Shown here: one piece after another, positions 7,330-16,828 of the stretch | Numbering within the stretch: the first letter of the stretch is position 1 | Layout of the letters: each line of letters opens with the position of its first letter | NCBI GenBank assembly: GCA_015501585.1 | Contig: JADNRY010001117.1 | Location: 1 to 16,828 of the forward strand | DNA from: Rhodocollybia butyracea | Taxonomy: Eukaryota > Basidiomycota > Agaricomycetes > Agaricales > Omphalotaceae | Direction: 5' to 3' | Length of the DNA: 16,828 nucleotides | The notes under the pieces: model-generated | What the model saw: the letters and a program-made list of their open reading frames with translations, nothing else | Database searches by the model: none | What the model was told of the DNA's origin: nothing | Program-made: the position numbers and the translations under genes

Positions 7330-8681
7330 AGGGAGTGAACAAATTCCAGTACTTCTCACAATTCCAAAGAGAAACTTGGCGCCTGGTATGGATTGCTAAT
7401 CAGCTGTGGGCGCTATTGAAAAACCACTGTGTGATTAGTTGAAAAAGCAGCCGCGTTGATGAGGTGACCCTGAGATTTTAATTATTGAGTGAGGTGCAAA
7501 GAAACGAGAGTACACGAGAAGATAGAAAATAGGAATAGGATGCAGGAAATGTTTGAAAAACTATGAGTGGGACTCCTAGACACAAAAAGAGCTGCGACAA
7601 TAATTACTGGCAGAGCAATAATCAAGAAACTGTAAGGAATATTGTCTAACGGATGATATGCATGATATGAGAACATACCTGGCAGAGTTACAATAGAGAA
7701 ACTGGTGAAGTCAGTTTGTCACTCCGCCAGTGGATAAATACGCTACAACTTAGGCCCAAGTGAGAGGCCCAGAGGATGGGTCCAGGCTGGTGACAATAAG
7801 CCTGGAGACTCCTGGAGAACACCCGGAGAATTGTCCAGACAGATCTGGGGAAGAACTCACCAGAAGAATATCCTCTGATAGAGGGAGTATAGTGCCGTTG
7901 TTGAAGGAACACGGGCGCTCCTCCCTCAACCACGTCGATAAATTGTGCCGCGCGGAAATTTTGGCAGATACAGCATGTAGCAAGCCACCTCCAACACTGC
8001 TCCCGCTCACGCTACTGCCCCAGCTTAGTATCGCACTCCTTTGCTCTTGAAATGTTTTATGCTTGCATTCTTCACTCTCACGTATCAGTTATATCCCAAT
8101 GTGCATCAAACTTCTTCAAGACTTCTTGATGTATCATCCTGGTATCATCACCGCTTATGCTACTTAGTTTTGCTCTCAAGATGCACTCCACTGAGACATT
8201 TATGAGTTGCATCCCTTTGTGTGCCGGACTTATTGTTGTACTCATTGCTCGCTGTTGCGTCATTTTAAACTTGGTGGTTAATCTAGCTAGTGTAGGTAAT
8301 CAAATACATATATGTAAAGACAGCAAAACAACCAAACACCCAGCACTGAGGTGTTTAAATTTCTTCCAATAGAGTATAATTTGTCTGAAGGCAGTACAAC
8401 TGGGCAACTACCTGTCCACAATAAGTGGGATAAGATACTGCTAAGCTGAGAAACAGCCACTGCGAAAGCACATGTCATAGGCAAGGAAGGAACTCAAGCC
8501 AACGACCGTATCAAATCGGAATGGGGAGATCTGGCAATCACCAAATGGACTAACCGGCATCGCGGCTCAACATCAGGTGGGAAAGAGATACCCGATCTGG
8601 CGATTTTGGAAGAATCCAACACTCATTTGACACCTACAAGACCCTCCCTTCCCTTCGGTCAGAGTCGGGGAACCTACTTCC

Positions 8682-10964
8682 ATGACTATCGACATCGAGG
8701 TGCAAGTCGTTTATGACTTCCCTCGACTTGTGGATCAAACCTCACAACAAATTTCCAATATTATTGTGCGAACGCTCAAGTTTCCTCAGCCTCCCAAGCA
8801 AAGTATCAAAGTTGAATCCGAAGGACAAGTACTTCGGTTTGGTTGGATCACAGAGGTTCACAAGGTGAGTATCTGGTATTTAGTCCTGAGTTACTTCCTC
8901 TAACGTTCATATAGCCTTTCTTGAATCTCATGAAACAAAGGTTTGGAAAGCTTCCACTGATTCCGCGCAAGTTGGCAATTCTCCAGATGTAAATGCATAT
9001 CCAAAGCTTGGACTTTCGAGACTAAATTTGCCCACTGCAGACAAGTTGTTCGATTATACGCTCATTTTGACCAAGGACCCGCGTGCGTATCCCGTTACAC
9101 AGGAATATCCTGACCTTATCCTTAATGCAGTATGGAATTATGCTGCGTCTATTCTTCAACGCAAGGCTCTACGTCTACTCTTCAACTGGTGTTACCTTTT
9201 ATTAGTGGCCCTTTCCCTTTACCGCCGCCAAATGGGGATCCAAAGTTGAGGTTGTCTGATCCTGCTCGTGTGCATGCACTCATAATACCTAGTAATTCTG
9301 GACAGAATCCACCTTTTTCAACCAGCCCAGCGCCGGCCTCGACTATCCCTCCAGCACTTACTACGCGACAATTGAGGTCAGGCCGTATATTATCGTCTAC
9401 TGGTCAGAACGTTCCTCCGCCTACTTCTGCCAGTAGGAATGAACTCTCAGGAACAGCTAGCACTGGAGAGCCTTCAGTTCCACGTCAACCTCGCTTCCCT
9501 TCATCATCAGGGCCAATTTCAAATAGCCATCCACTCCCTGTATCATCTTCCGGAAATCCTTCGTCCGTTGTCGGTCCTTCGCATTTTGGAGCGAGACTGA
9601 CTGCCGCCGGCTTTAATGCGCAAACGACGACGCCGATTCCTACCTCATCTGCCGTACCAATGAGCTCCACGCCAGCGTACGGACCAAATCCAACTTCTGC
9701 GGGTCCCAGTGCTATCCATCAGCTTCCACGTCAACCTGGAAGCTCGGGCGCATTAACAGGATCTGGTCCTCAGGCTGATAGCCCCTCTCAGCCGATGACA
9801 CGGACCCCGCGCTCCAAACTCAACCAGGCTCGGTATGCTAATGAGACCAAGGGTGTATTCCGTCCTTCGATACCAGCGAAGGTAGAATCACCTCCAACAT
9901 CACTGGCCACAACTCCCTCACCTGCTATGCCCCTGCTCCCTAACCATTTGCGGTATCTTATTGGCCCGACCGCGGGTGGTACCAGTCCTTCGATACCAGC
10001 GAAAGTAGAACCACCTACTCCAACATCACTGGCCACAACTTCATCACCCGCTGCACCCCCGCTTCCTACTCATTCTGTAGCCGGAATAAAACGACTTCAT
10101 GATACCACACACTCTTCCGCATCAGCTCCAGGCGGCGAAGAGCCTCCAGTGAAACGCGCCAAGCTCCCCGGTCAGGCTGACCTAGCGACCAACAAAGCCT
10201 CCATCTCCGAACTCCTCACTCAATACCAAAACGAGCGCAAACTCCGCATGTCAGCCGAATTTCAGGTCCAACAGTTGACGAGAGACAAAGACGCTCTACA
10301 AAAACACCATGCACATTCTGGACAAGATGGCCTACCAGGTAAGATAGCGAGCCTGGAAACGAAGAATGCGCTGTTACAAAGAGGGCTAGAGGAAGCCCAG
10401 CAGGTTGCGTTTACCAACAAGGCCCGTGAAACACAGGTTAAAACTCTCCAGAAAACATTGCAGACTGAGCAAGGGAGAGCACTGAGTTTCGAATCGGAGG
10501 CGAAGGCCTTGAAGGCCGAAGTAGATGCAAAGAGCAAGGCATTGGATGACCTCCATGCGGAGCTCTGTTGTCGCGAAGAGAAACTCTATCGGGAGATAGA
10601 TGAGCTCCACGCAGATATCCATCGAGAGACGATGTCGCGTAGGGAGATGGAAGAGCGCCATCCGGTGGCTCTCGCTGCAAAGCAGCAGGAGCTGGATGAC
10701 CTCCGTGTAGAACTCGATCGAGGACAGGTCCTTCGTCGGGACATAGAGGCAGCTAATTTATTAAATCTAGAAGCCAAAGACCTGGCGCTAGATGATATCA
10801 GTGCGGAGCTCCAGCGAGAGCAGGCTCTGAGGAGGGAAATGGAAGGAGTTGTTGAGGATCTGCGGAGAGAGTTCAAGTCGCCTTTCCTTGTGCCTTCGAT
10901 TGTAGAGCTTCTTATGGAGATTTCTAACTTAACAACCAGGACAAAGATGTCCATGGAGCTGTAA
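8682..10964 (+). CDS. Coiled-coil, Pro/Ser/Thr-rich protein with candidate NLS (uncharacterised)
   Basis: The best model joins 8682-8868, 8915-9086 and 9131-10964: 2193 nt, 730 residues. Intron 1 (46 bp) has GTATCT, branch CTAAC and acceptor ATAG. Intron 2 (44 bp) has GTATCC, branch CTGAC and acceptor GCAG. All phases agree. An alternative second intron at 9130-9245 keeps the same downstream frame. The N-terminal 120 residues look folded (IEVQVVYDFPRLVDQ start). Residues about 130-450 are low-complexity, rich in Pro, Ser and Thr, with an internal duplication at 365-392 and 406-434. A basic PPVKRAKLPG near 458-467 could be a nuclear signal. Residues about 475-705 form a heptad-rich coiled coil, part of it in 32-residue repeats. 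I do not recognise the family. A nuclear scaffold or dimerising role is inference only. Confidence 0.72.
9864..10072 (+). repeat. Internal duplication in the coiled-coil gene
   Basis: Two similar segments of about 83-86 bp start at 9864 and 9987, 123 bp (41 codons) apart. Both encode PSIPAKVE followed by a PTSLATT-type stretch. The second copy has an extra codon. The duplication is in frame and lies in the disordered part of the protein. Confidence 0.85.
10548..10877 (+). repeat. 96-bp (32-residue) coiled-coil repeats
   Basis: Repeat units start at codons 10602, 10698 and 10794, exactly 96 bp apart, with pattern (D/E)(L/I)xx(E/D)(L/I)xRxxxxRRxxE; the first two units end in (E/A)LD. A shortened 18-residue unit precedes them at 10548. 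Expansion by whole heptad-compatible units suggests the coil length has changed by tandem duplication. Confidence 0.75.
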
Positions 10965-11369
10965 ATCATAGGCGGATATGACGGGACATTCTAGAAGCTG
11001 TGGATTTATTTACTGGTATGAAAAGTTGAGCGGTGATATAATTGGTGTATATACAAGGTAATCAGACAGGTTGAGCTGGACTTGACTTTCAGTGTGGGGA
11101 CGGGATACTACTATATAACAGTTATCGAGATGGCGCGCGCGTGCTCTGAGGTGACTCTCGAACTGAGAAACAGTTCGCAATCGATGTACAGTGAAAAGGA
11201 CATACACTGCGAAGCTTCAGTATGTTTGTCAGCCGAACAAGTTCATTGATGATCTCGCTATGATCATAGTATCTCTAGGTAAAATTGATAAAGTGCGGCG
11301 CCCCCTATGGTATGGCTCAATTGTGCAGTGGTGTTTCTACAGCATCCTGTAAGGGAAGCGTATGACAGG
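10965..11369. other. 3' flank of the coiled-coil gene
   Basis: No gene is seen between the stop codon at 10962-10964 and the first MITE. An alternating GC run (GCGCGCGCG) lies near 11132. Confidence 0.4.
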
Positions 11370-11960
11370 TACTATGGGTGGCAGGGAAGTGCAATTTTTT
11401 GATAAATTGTCAATAAGTTTACGCCAACCAGAAATTTCGCATATCTGAGGATATAGATCGATTTACAGTAGATAAAAACCCTTATCCTGAATTTCCTGTA
11501 TTTTTAAAGGTTTAATTGCATGCGTCGGGCAATGTCCGAGCAAAATTGGGAAGTGCAACTGGGCGCTTAGCGGCCAAAACTTTTGCCGGTTTTTGCAGTC
11601 TTTTGCTCGCTATTTTGCTTCTTGTTTCATGAATACTATACGGATACTTATAGGAATTTGAATTTAAGCTGCTATTAGCATTGTGAAAAACCTTTTGAGC
11701 TCATCTCAACGGTCTCAATAGACATTCTACATGTTCCTGGCAATTGATGCAGAGGTCACACTCGATGTTCTGAACGTTCTGCTTGCGATTCAAGTGTTTT
11801 TCATAAAATGGCCCATCTGAGTAGACAGAATCATTGTAGAGTACCTAAATAATGTTACAAAAAATCATAGAATCTCTAGGTTAGCAAGAACCCATATTTT
11901 CTAGTGTTTTAAAAAAAGTTGCACTTCCTAGCCGTGAGCACTTCCCTGCCACCCATAGTA
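11370..11960. mobile_element. MITE with perfect 21-bp TIRs and TA duplication (Tc1/mariner-like)
   Basis: Perfect 21-bp inverted repeats lie at 11372-11392 (CTATGGGTGGCAGGGAAGTG...) and 11938-11958, flanked by TA at 11370-11371 and 11959-11960. The element is 587 bp. The motif GGAAGTGCAA recurs at 11385-11394, at 11549-11558, and inverted at 11919-11928 just inside the right TIR. No transposase ORF is present. The TA duplication points to Tc1/mariner. An outer inverted pair, GTATGAC (11360-11366) and GTCATAC (11965-11971), may mean that the true ends lie slightly further out. Confidence 0.88.
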
Positions 11961-12169
11961 TGGAGTCATACCTGGTTTTGCTGATAGGACGGGCTACATT
12001 ATGCATTAAATGCACCATTTGAACTATTTGTATTAGACTCGGATACTAGCCTCGCTACCTCAGTTGACAAAATGGAGTAGGAAGCGAGCAAGTACTAAGT
12101 GGGCCTCGTAGTATATTACGCATATCTGCCATCCAACGGATCTCCGGCATACACAGGGAAGCCTGAAGG

Positions 12170-12588
12170 TATGGTGCGGTTCACTTAGTCACTGCAAACT
12201 TTTTGCACGCGCCAAATTGGCCGGAGGCCGAAATTTTTGTATCCAAGGGGACCATTCAGGCCTTTTGGACAGTACTATAGGCATACAACATCACACAATA
12301 ATGTATCTGCCTATATAATTGTGTGTAAATTCATATCTCACAGAGGTACTTACTACTCTGTGCATTTGATCAGTAACGTATACTTTTATGGTAAGTGCGC
12401 CAAATTGGGGTCTACCAAAATTTATATCTCGTTCAGTTTTGATGTTATCGATAATCTGTCTTGGCATTTTGTTACTACATTGGAAAGGAGTCGATTGGCA
12501 AGAGGAATAAGAAAAACCTTCTTTTTTCCAGGCTCAAATTCAATAAAGTTTGCAAAAAGTTTGCAGTGACTAAGTGAACCGCACCATA
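12170..12588. mobile_element. MITE with perfect 36-bp TIRs and TA duplication (Tc1/mariner-like)
   Basis: Perfect 36-bp inverted repeats lie at 12172-12207 (TGGTGCGGTTCACTTAGTCA...) and 12551-12586, flanked by TA at 12170-12171 and 12587-12588. The element is 415 bp. A 12-bp direct repeat, GCGCCAAATTGG, occurs at 12209-12220 and 12397-12408, each followed by an AAATTT-type run. No transposase is encoded; the open frame at 12237-12569 lies wholly inside the element. The TIRs differ from those of the neighbouring MITE, so this is a separate family. The unmutated arms suggest recent amplification. Confidence 0.92.
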
Positions 12589-13277
12589 GACTGAGGCTGT
12601 AAGAGTGACACTCCTGACAGGTAGAAGTTTATAGATTAATGTTCCACCTCTTTGTCTTTGGCTGCTCAAAGTCTGAGCCTTAAAATAAAGCCCTACACCG
12701 TCTACTCGAACCTCAAGTGAATAAATCTGCTGTGGGCAAGCTGTGGGAGCGACATGATCCTGGTGGAAGATAAACTTCCGCAAATACAGATACGGATGAC
12801 ACTGAGCGGTACTGACACTTGTTGGACACTTGAGTGGGCGCTACTTAGCTTTTCACCGTTTCCTGATGTTTAGTGAAAGTGTTGATAAGGTAGAGGGACC
12901 TGTCACCCAACTTGCACCCAGCTGTCACCTGGCCGCCAATTATAGCAAGAAAGCTGTGACGCGCTGCCTGCTGTGACATGCCAGATTTTGGGAAGAAGTA
13001 AAGGATTACTACATACATTACAGGAAGGTGAGTAAAATAAACCAAGGCACTAAATTGGGCCATGAATACTTATGATGGGATGATGGGATGGCCATATGCA
13101 ACTGAGTCCGCTAGTGGCTTGTAAAGATCATAAACAAACTGAGTTACCATATGCATCAGGAAAAAGACATATTTCTTGCATATTTCCCAGGCTCCCAGAG
13201 ACACAGTGTATGTTCATTTGGTCTGTTTCATTTGCTCTATTGCAAATAGTATCATCTTGTAACTTACGGTTTTGCAC
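12589..13277. other. Unassigned region upstream of the membrane protein gene
   Basis: No gene is convincingly supported. An ATG-started minus-strand frame (13063-12845, 72 residues) has one hydrophobic stretch (VMYVVILYFF), but no homology is recognised and no promoter is apparent. Confidence 0.3.
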
Positions 13278-13285
13278 TTATATAG
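13278..13285 (+). promoter_or_regulatory. TATA box of the seven-helix membrane protein gene
   Basis: TTATATAG lies 71 to 78 bp upstream of the inferred start codon at 13356. A short upstream ATG at 13292, out of frame with the main start, would fall in the leader and could dampen translation. Confidence 0.45.
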
Positions 13286-13355
13286 GACGAGATGAGGAGT
13301 CCCGAATTGCCCTACCAGAAATTTCAGTCGCTTAGCCTGCTCCCTTGCCAAGGTC

Positions 13356-14759
13356 ATGACTCCAGAGGAAGTCGCCGAGACGTCAGCAGCCGGATTTGTG
13401 CTTTTCTACGATTTGGCAACAATCATACTCAACTCCACTCTCTTTGGTGCATTCACAAACATGTTTTGGATTAATTCAGCAGCTGATTTTCGTGTTTCCT
13501 AGGGATATACTGCTTGGGTTTTTATATCAGTTTTCAAATATATATGTGAGTTCTCATGCACATTTTCACATTCCTAACAGAATATTGATTTAAGTGCATT
13601 AATTCTGCAGGAGAAAGAGAATGTCTGGGAGTGCAACAAAGGCAATGATTTGTGTACTCTTTGGCACATTTGTTCTGATGTTGATGCTCTTTGTGTCACA
13701 CATCGGATTTTTACTCGGACTTGTGAAGATTGGTCTTGTGGTGTCTTTACCAGGAGGAATCATGGAACAATCAAGAGCAGCAGACGTGCAACCAGAGGCC
13801 ATACTCTATCAGAACATATCATCCTGGTTATCAAATAGCATAGTGGGTGTGTTTTTATGGACCTTATTAGTATCAAGATGCTACTGATTAACCTAACTAA
13901 AGATATTAATTGCTGATGCTGTCATTGTGTGGAGAGCTTGTGCAGTGTGGACGGACAGCAAGAAAGTGAAATGGACTTTGCTTATGTTCATGCTTGCAGA
14001 ACTAGGTGAGAGATCAATATATGCCAGTAGTACTAGTCATGTTTTCGAACTCACGCAGAGAGTCCACTGGCGCCAGGTGTTAGCTTGGCTGATGGTGTCA
14101 ACGTCTCTCTCGATTTTCCTCAAGAAGCAGAAGTGAAGAGTATAGTTCTTGATTCAGTTACTTTTGTGCTGTCATTAAATGTAAATGTGGTGGCGACCTG
14201 CTCAATAGCTTTTCGCGCTTGGTGAGTAACGCCTGATGCTTGCCTCCAATAATTATTGTTTTGATACTTTTGATTGAAATACAGGACACATCATAGATCT
14301 ATGAGATCAACTTCAAGTTCCCTTAGAAGAAAGCGGACCAAAGTAGAAGAAGTTCTGATTCTTCTTGTAGAGTCTGGGGCAATTTATGCACTATCGCAGG
14401 TGCATATTGCACCTAATATAACCTGGTTCTGCTGAACTAGTCTTTTAGCTGCTCACCATAATACTCAGTGTATTGGACGAAGTAAAAACAGTCCCTCAGC
14501 TTCAACTTGTAATTGCATTTGTTACATCAGTCATAACCCCAACTTGTATAATGTGTGTAGTGAGGACCATCCTATTGTTTACAATGCCGCAGATTTACTG
14601 ACCTTTGCACCTGAATTTCAGGCCTTGAATCCCGTTGCCATCTTCATCTTGGTTCAAACTAAAAACACATATGAGCAAAGTTTCTACCTTGAAGAAATTC
14701 CCCTACCGTTGGTGCCAGCAACCCGGTCAACCCTAGCAGATTTCTCGCATTTTGAATAG
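13356..14759 (+). CDS. Seven-helix integral membrane protein of Agaricomycete type
   Basis: Eight exons are inferred: 13356-13446, 13503-13545, 13611-13842, 13903-14005, 14059-14221, 14285-14399, 14449-14559 and 14622-14759. They total 996 nt and 331 residues, and all seven introns (49-65 bp, GT...AG) agree in phase. Hydrophobic segments lie at about residues 11-45, 56-80, 112-138, 145-156, 186-211, 233-262 and 270-300. Family-like landmarks are LFGIY in helix 1, IADAVIVWRACAVW in helix 3, LNVNVVATCSIAFRAW in helix 5, a basic loop (SLRRKRTKVEEVL), ESGAIYALSQ in helix 6 and LNPVAIFILV in helix 7. This matches a large group of uncharacterised mushroom multipass proteins, whose ligand and function I do not know. 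Helix 4 looks short (KWTLLMFMLAEL), so intron 4 (14006-14058) is the least certain. The start was chosen because an ATG precedes the conserved first helix and fits the downstream phase. Confidence 0.8.
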
Positions 14760-15233
14760 ACTAGCTAAGATTGCTGATGTTGGACGGACAGGAGACCGAT
14801 ATGATTGGTGTTGGCCAAGTGGACTCGGGGGGTTGATAAGTGACAGTAATAATATCGAGGCTGAGTGGCACACCGGAGGAGTCCCCTTGATTAACCTACA
14901 TCATGACTCTGGTATAGTAGGGGAGCGCATTTCACTTACGCTTCAAGGATTCTCTTTGGATATTTTATTTTTCCTCCCTTTCTATTTATCTGTGCGCCTT
15001 TCCATATAGTACTTTATTATTTATAGTAGGTGTTGGCCTGTGTTGGCTAACGCTTGATTGTACTCACTTGTTGTTGCATACGGGACCGTCGACACTCACA
15101 GCGAGTGGAACCCCGACAACATGGTGGTCAAGGAACAAGAGCGATTAGATTATGTGATTGATATATATAAGTGTCTATGTGCGCAAGTACTAGTACTTCA
15201 AGTAGTAAAACTACCGAGCAACAGCATGTGCTC
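14760..15233. other. 3' flank of the membrane protein gene, unassigned
   Basis: No gene is recognised. A perfect 14-bp palindrome (AAGTACTAGTACTT) lies at 15185-15198. A frame at 15058-15249 has a plausible-looking stretch (DTHSEWNPDNMVVKEQERL) but no recognised motif or splice partner. Confidence 0.3.
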
Positions 15234-15373
15234 AAAAAAAATAAATTAAACAACAATGTTTTCGGCAATGGTCAAGTTGGGGATCGAACCCAAGACCTTC
15301 GTAAACATAGGGACCAAAATAAGCGCCTGCCTCTGCTGCACCCTCAACCCGAGGTACTGAACTACAACTCACC
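15234..15373 (-). repeat. tRNA-derived element (SINE head or tRNA relic) with Pol III boxes
   Basis: On the minus strand, an A-box-like TAGTTCAGTACC (15364-15353) is followed 73 bp downstream by a strong B box, GGGTTCGATCC (15291-15281). The B box sits in a perfect T-arm: stem TTGGG/CCCAA with loop TTCGATC (15293-15277). The acceptor 3' strand CTTGACC plus an A follows (15276-15269), but the matching 5' strand (15373-15367) pairs at only five of seven positions. A T8 run (15241-15234) would terminate Pol III. The A-to-B spacing exceeds that of an ordinary tRNA and no clean anticodon arm is seen, so a functional tRNA is unlikely unless it has an intron or long variable arm. Confidence 0.6.
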
Positions 15374-15563
15374 TCAACCCGCCTCTGCGTCCCAATTTGA
15401 CGCGTAGAACAGCTGAAAATCTGGGTATACCCTCCATCAACTTCTCTCCTTAGCTCCGATCTAGAATGTCTGAAATGGCAGGCTTATCTTGCACTCGGGG
15501 GCCTCGACGGTATCTGCGTCCGTTCTGATGTCGACGCTCAGGGCACCATAGGCAACAGACTGC

Positions 15564-15986
15564 CTAATGCCTAACTTGCATGTTCCTCACGACGCTTCGG
15601 CAGTGAACAACACCAGTCCCGTATTGCTGCTTTCTGCACCGCAAATTGTCAAGTGGGCCGATGTACAGCTCGCGCATAGTGCACTGGGTGATCCATAGGA
15701 GGGTTACAAAGATGAAGCAGCAAAAGACGAGAGCAGAGCTTAGGTGGCTCTTTTGGAAGGACATGTTCATGTTGCGCTGGTACACATACTTAGTACTTGC
15801 TTCCAACGCTAACTCTTCCAAAGATTCTATCCCAGACTCCTCGTTTCTTTCTCCAGTGCTTATTCGCTCTGCCAACTCCGCCTTCCGCAGCCCAATCTCT
15901 ACTAATTCCACCTCCGACATCCAAATTCTTTCCTTCGTACTCAAACAACCCCAATACCAGGGTCTCCCATGCAATGAAAAAAGCAA
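15564..15986 (-). CDS. Hypothetical ORF with one membrane segment
   Basis: The minus-strand frame of up to 140 residues includes an ATG at about 15920 (MSEVELVEIG...), an acidic, Glu-rich N-terminal part and one hydrophobic helix (LSSALVFCCFIFVTLLWI), followed by a short Cys-containing tail. If real it would be a single-pass membrane protein. The opposite strand is also open over the same bases (15646-16149), and a plus-strand CT-rich tract precedes an ATG at 15970, so strand assignment is uncertain. A downstream minus-strand stretch (about 15535-15460, reading LSVDIRTDADTVEAPECKIS) looks protein-like but could not be joined in phase. No family is recognised. Confidence 0.22.
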   Translation of the reverse strand: MLFSLHGRPWYWGCLSTKERIWMSEVELVEIGLRKAELAERISTGERNEESGIESLEELALEASTKYVYQRNMNMSFQKSHLSSALVFCCFIFVTLLWITQCTMRELYIGPLDNLRCRKQQYGTGVVHCRSVVRNMQVRH

Positions 15987-16149
15987 TCTTCATCAACTAC
16001 GCAGATGCTATCAAGGCATTGTCCGAAAAACTGGGCTCACAAAAATGGTTCTACTGATTAATTTGGTTCATCTCGCTGACAAGACCTCAACGTTTCAACA
16101 GGCATCCTGCTCAATGCACTCTTATTTGCGTACCTACATTGCTTATTAG

Positions 16150-16828
16150 GGTAATCTGACGTGGTTCGCGCGCAAGTCGCGGAAAGAGTTGTAGGTCCAT
16201 TCCCATCTCCGGTTCTTCTCTCACTCAAGACTCGCCTCTGTCTTGTTATTGAACAATGTGCCAAACTGGCACGAGTAGATGAGTAGAGGTGGATAGCATA
16301 GCTGGTTGTAATAATCATTTATTGAACTCGAAAACACGTCTTTGTATTGAACACTTTCAAGGAATCGGTGAAATGCCGGGTGACAATTCCTTGACGTCTT
16401 GACGTGGTTCTGGCTTTCAAAACGTTTTTTCACTAAGGCTAGGAATGCTCAAGCGGTATCTGCACCAACTCCACTACCACTCGTCTCCATAGAACATTTT
16501 CGGATGACAAGTGGACGCATCAATCCATAAACTTGGTAGGTATGGTCACCACTCCTTCTCGAGATCTTAAATAGAGGTCAAGGCATAGTTGTGATAGTGA
16601 GGATAATTGGGACGTACGGCCCCAGCCGTCAGAGCAATGAATGAGGACATGCGAAAAGTTGACATGCACATTACGCGTTGATTAGGACAGTTCCCCTACG
16701 GTAGAAATGAAGCCATCTGGGGTGACGGAGGGCCATGCCTTTGTACGTGTACCGACGCCTATCCAACTAAATTCCTAGTAGCTGAGAATATTGAGCCAGA
16801 AGCAGCGGGTTTGGAGTCTAGAAAAAAA
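16150..16828. other. Unassigned right end of window
   Basis: No ORF of note on either strand has an ATG start and a recognisable motif. A TTAAATA sequence near 16567 could serve as a TATA element on either strand. The window ends in a short A run at 16822-16828. Confidence 0.35.

Larger units (their letters stand above)
6421..8681. other. Long region without a supportable gene
   Basis: This stretch of over 2 kb contains inverted repeats (reported separately) and short frames only. The minus strand has a well-formed intron-like segment at 7678-7630 (CCAG|GTATGT ... TTACAG) and another strong donor (CTG|GTGAGT) near 7847, so a decayed or unrecognised minus-strand gene around 7480-8050 is possible, but I could not assemble phase-consistent exons. 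The last 150 bp before 8682 are presumably the promoter and leader of the following gene. Confidence 0.35.

Noticed and set aside
8865..8940. Alternative first intron of the coiled-coil gene from GTGAGT
   Set aside because: With the nearest acceptor (8914) it leads to a stop, and with 8940 it skips the first AG after the branch point. The donor at 8869 with acceptor 8914 keeps the frame and the normal geometry.
10386..10969. Long minus-strand frames opposite the coiled-coil region
   Set aside because: They are shadows of the repetitive plus-strand coding sequence and have no starts or motifs of their own.
12237..12569. 110-residue plus-strand frame
   Set aside because: It lies entirely within the 36-bp-TIR MITE, has a non-domain composition and shows no splice or start context.
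1..16828. CRISPR arrays, bacterial operons, riboswitches or phage modules
   Set aside because: The introns, TATA/CT-rich promoters and transposon types are eukaryotic, and no regularly spaced repeat-spacer array is present.

Overview
The window looks like nuclear DNA from a basidiomycete fungus, most likely an Agaricomycete. The signs are short introns of 44 to 65 bp with CTNAY-type branch points, a multi-exon seven-helix membrane protein of a type I associate with mushroom genomes, a degenerate retroelement with a Cys/His-rich Gag, and several MITEs. It is gene-poor and rich in repeats. Family names rest on motif recognition, because no database search could be run.

Layout. Positions 1 to about 3265 (minus strand) hold the 5' part of a defective retroelement. 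It has a 464-residue Gag-like ORF with a C-terminal zinc-finger array. A reverse transcriptase follows, broken by a 361-bp insertion (poly(A) plus an 18-bp minisatellite) and by a frameshift just before the YxDD motif. Upstream of Gag are a strongly structured leader and a degenerate 35-bp tandem repeat. Positions 3266 to 5463 hold no convincing gene, only a TATA/CT-rich promoter-like block (3971-4090) leading into a signal-peptide-like frame without an ATG. A complete non-autonomous hAT element, with a perfect 8-bp target duplication, lies at 5464-5952. Positions 5953 to 8681 hold hairpins and isolated splice-like signals, but no gene I can defend.

Two genes are well supported, both on the plus strand. 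The first (8682-10964, three exons, 730 residues predicted) is a Pro/Ser/Thr-rich protein with a candidate nuclear localisation signal and a long C-terminal coiled coil built partly from 32-residue repeats. The second (13356-14759, eight exons, 331 residues predicted) is a seven-helix membrane protein. All its exon phases agree and it appears intact. Two TA-flanked MITEs (11372-11958 and 12172-12586) sit side by side between these genes.

Downstream of the membrane protein is a minus-strand tRNA-like A-box/B-box element with a T8 terminator, probably a SINE head or tRNA relic. The rest, to 16828, is unassigned; one stretch at about 15560-16150 is open on both strands. The genes show no shared pathway. 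The picture is of two host genes in a transposon-rich neighbourhood.
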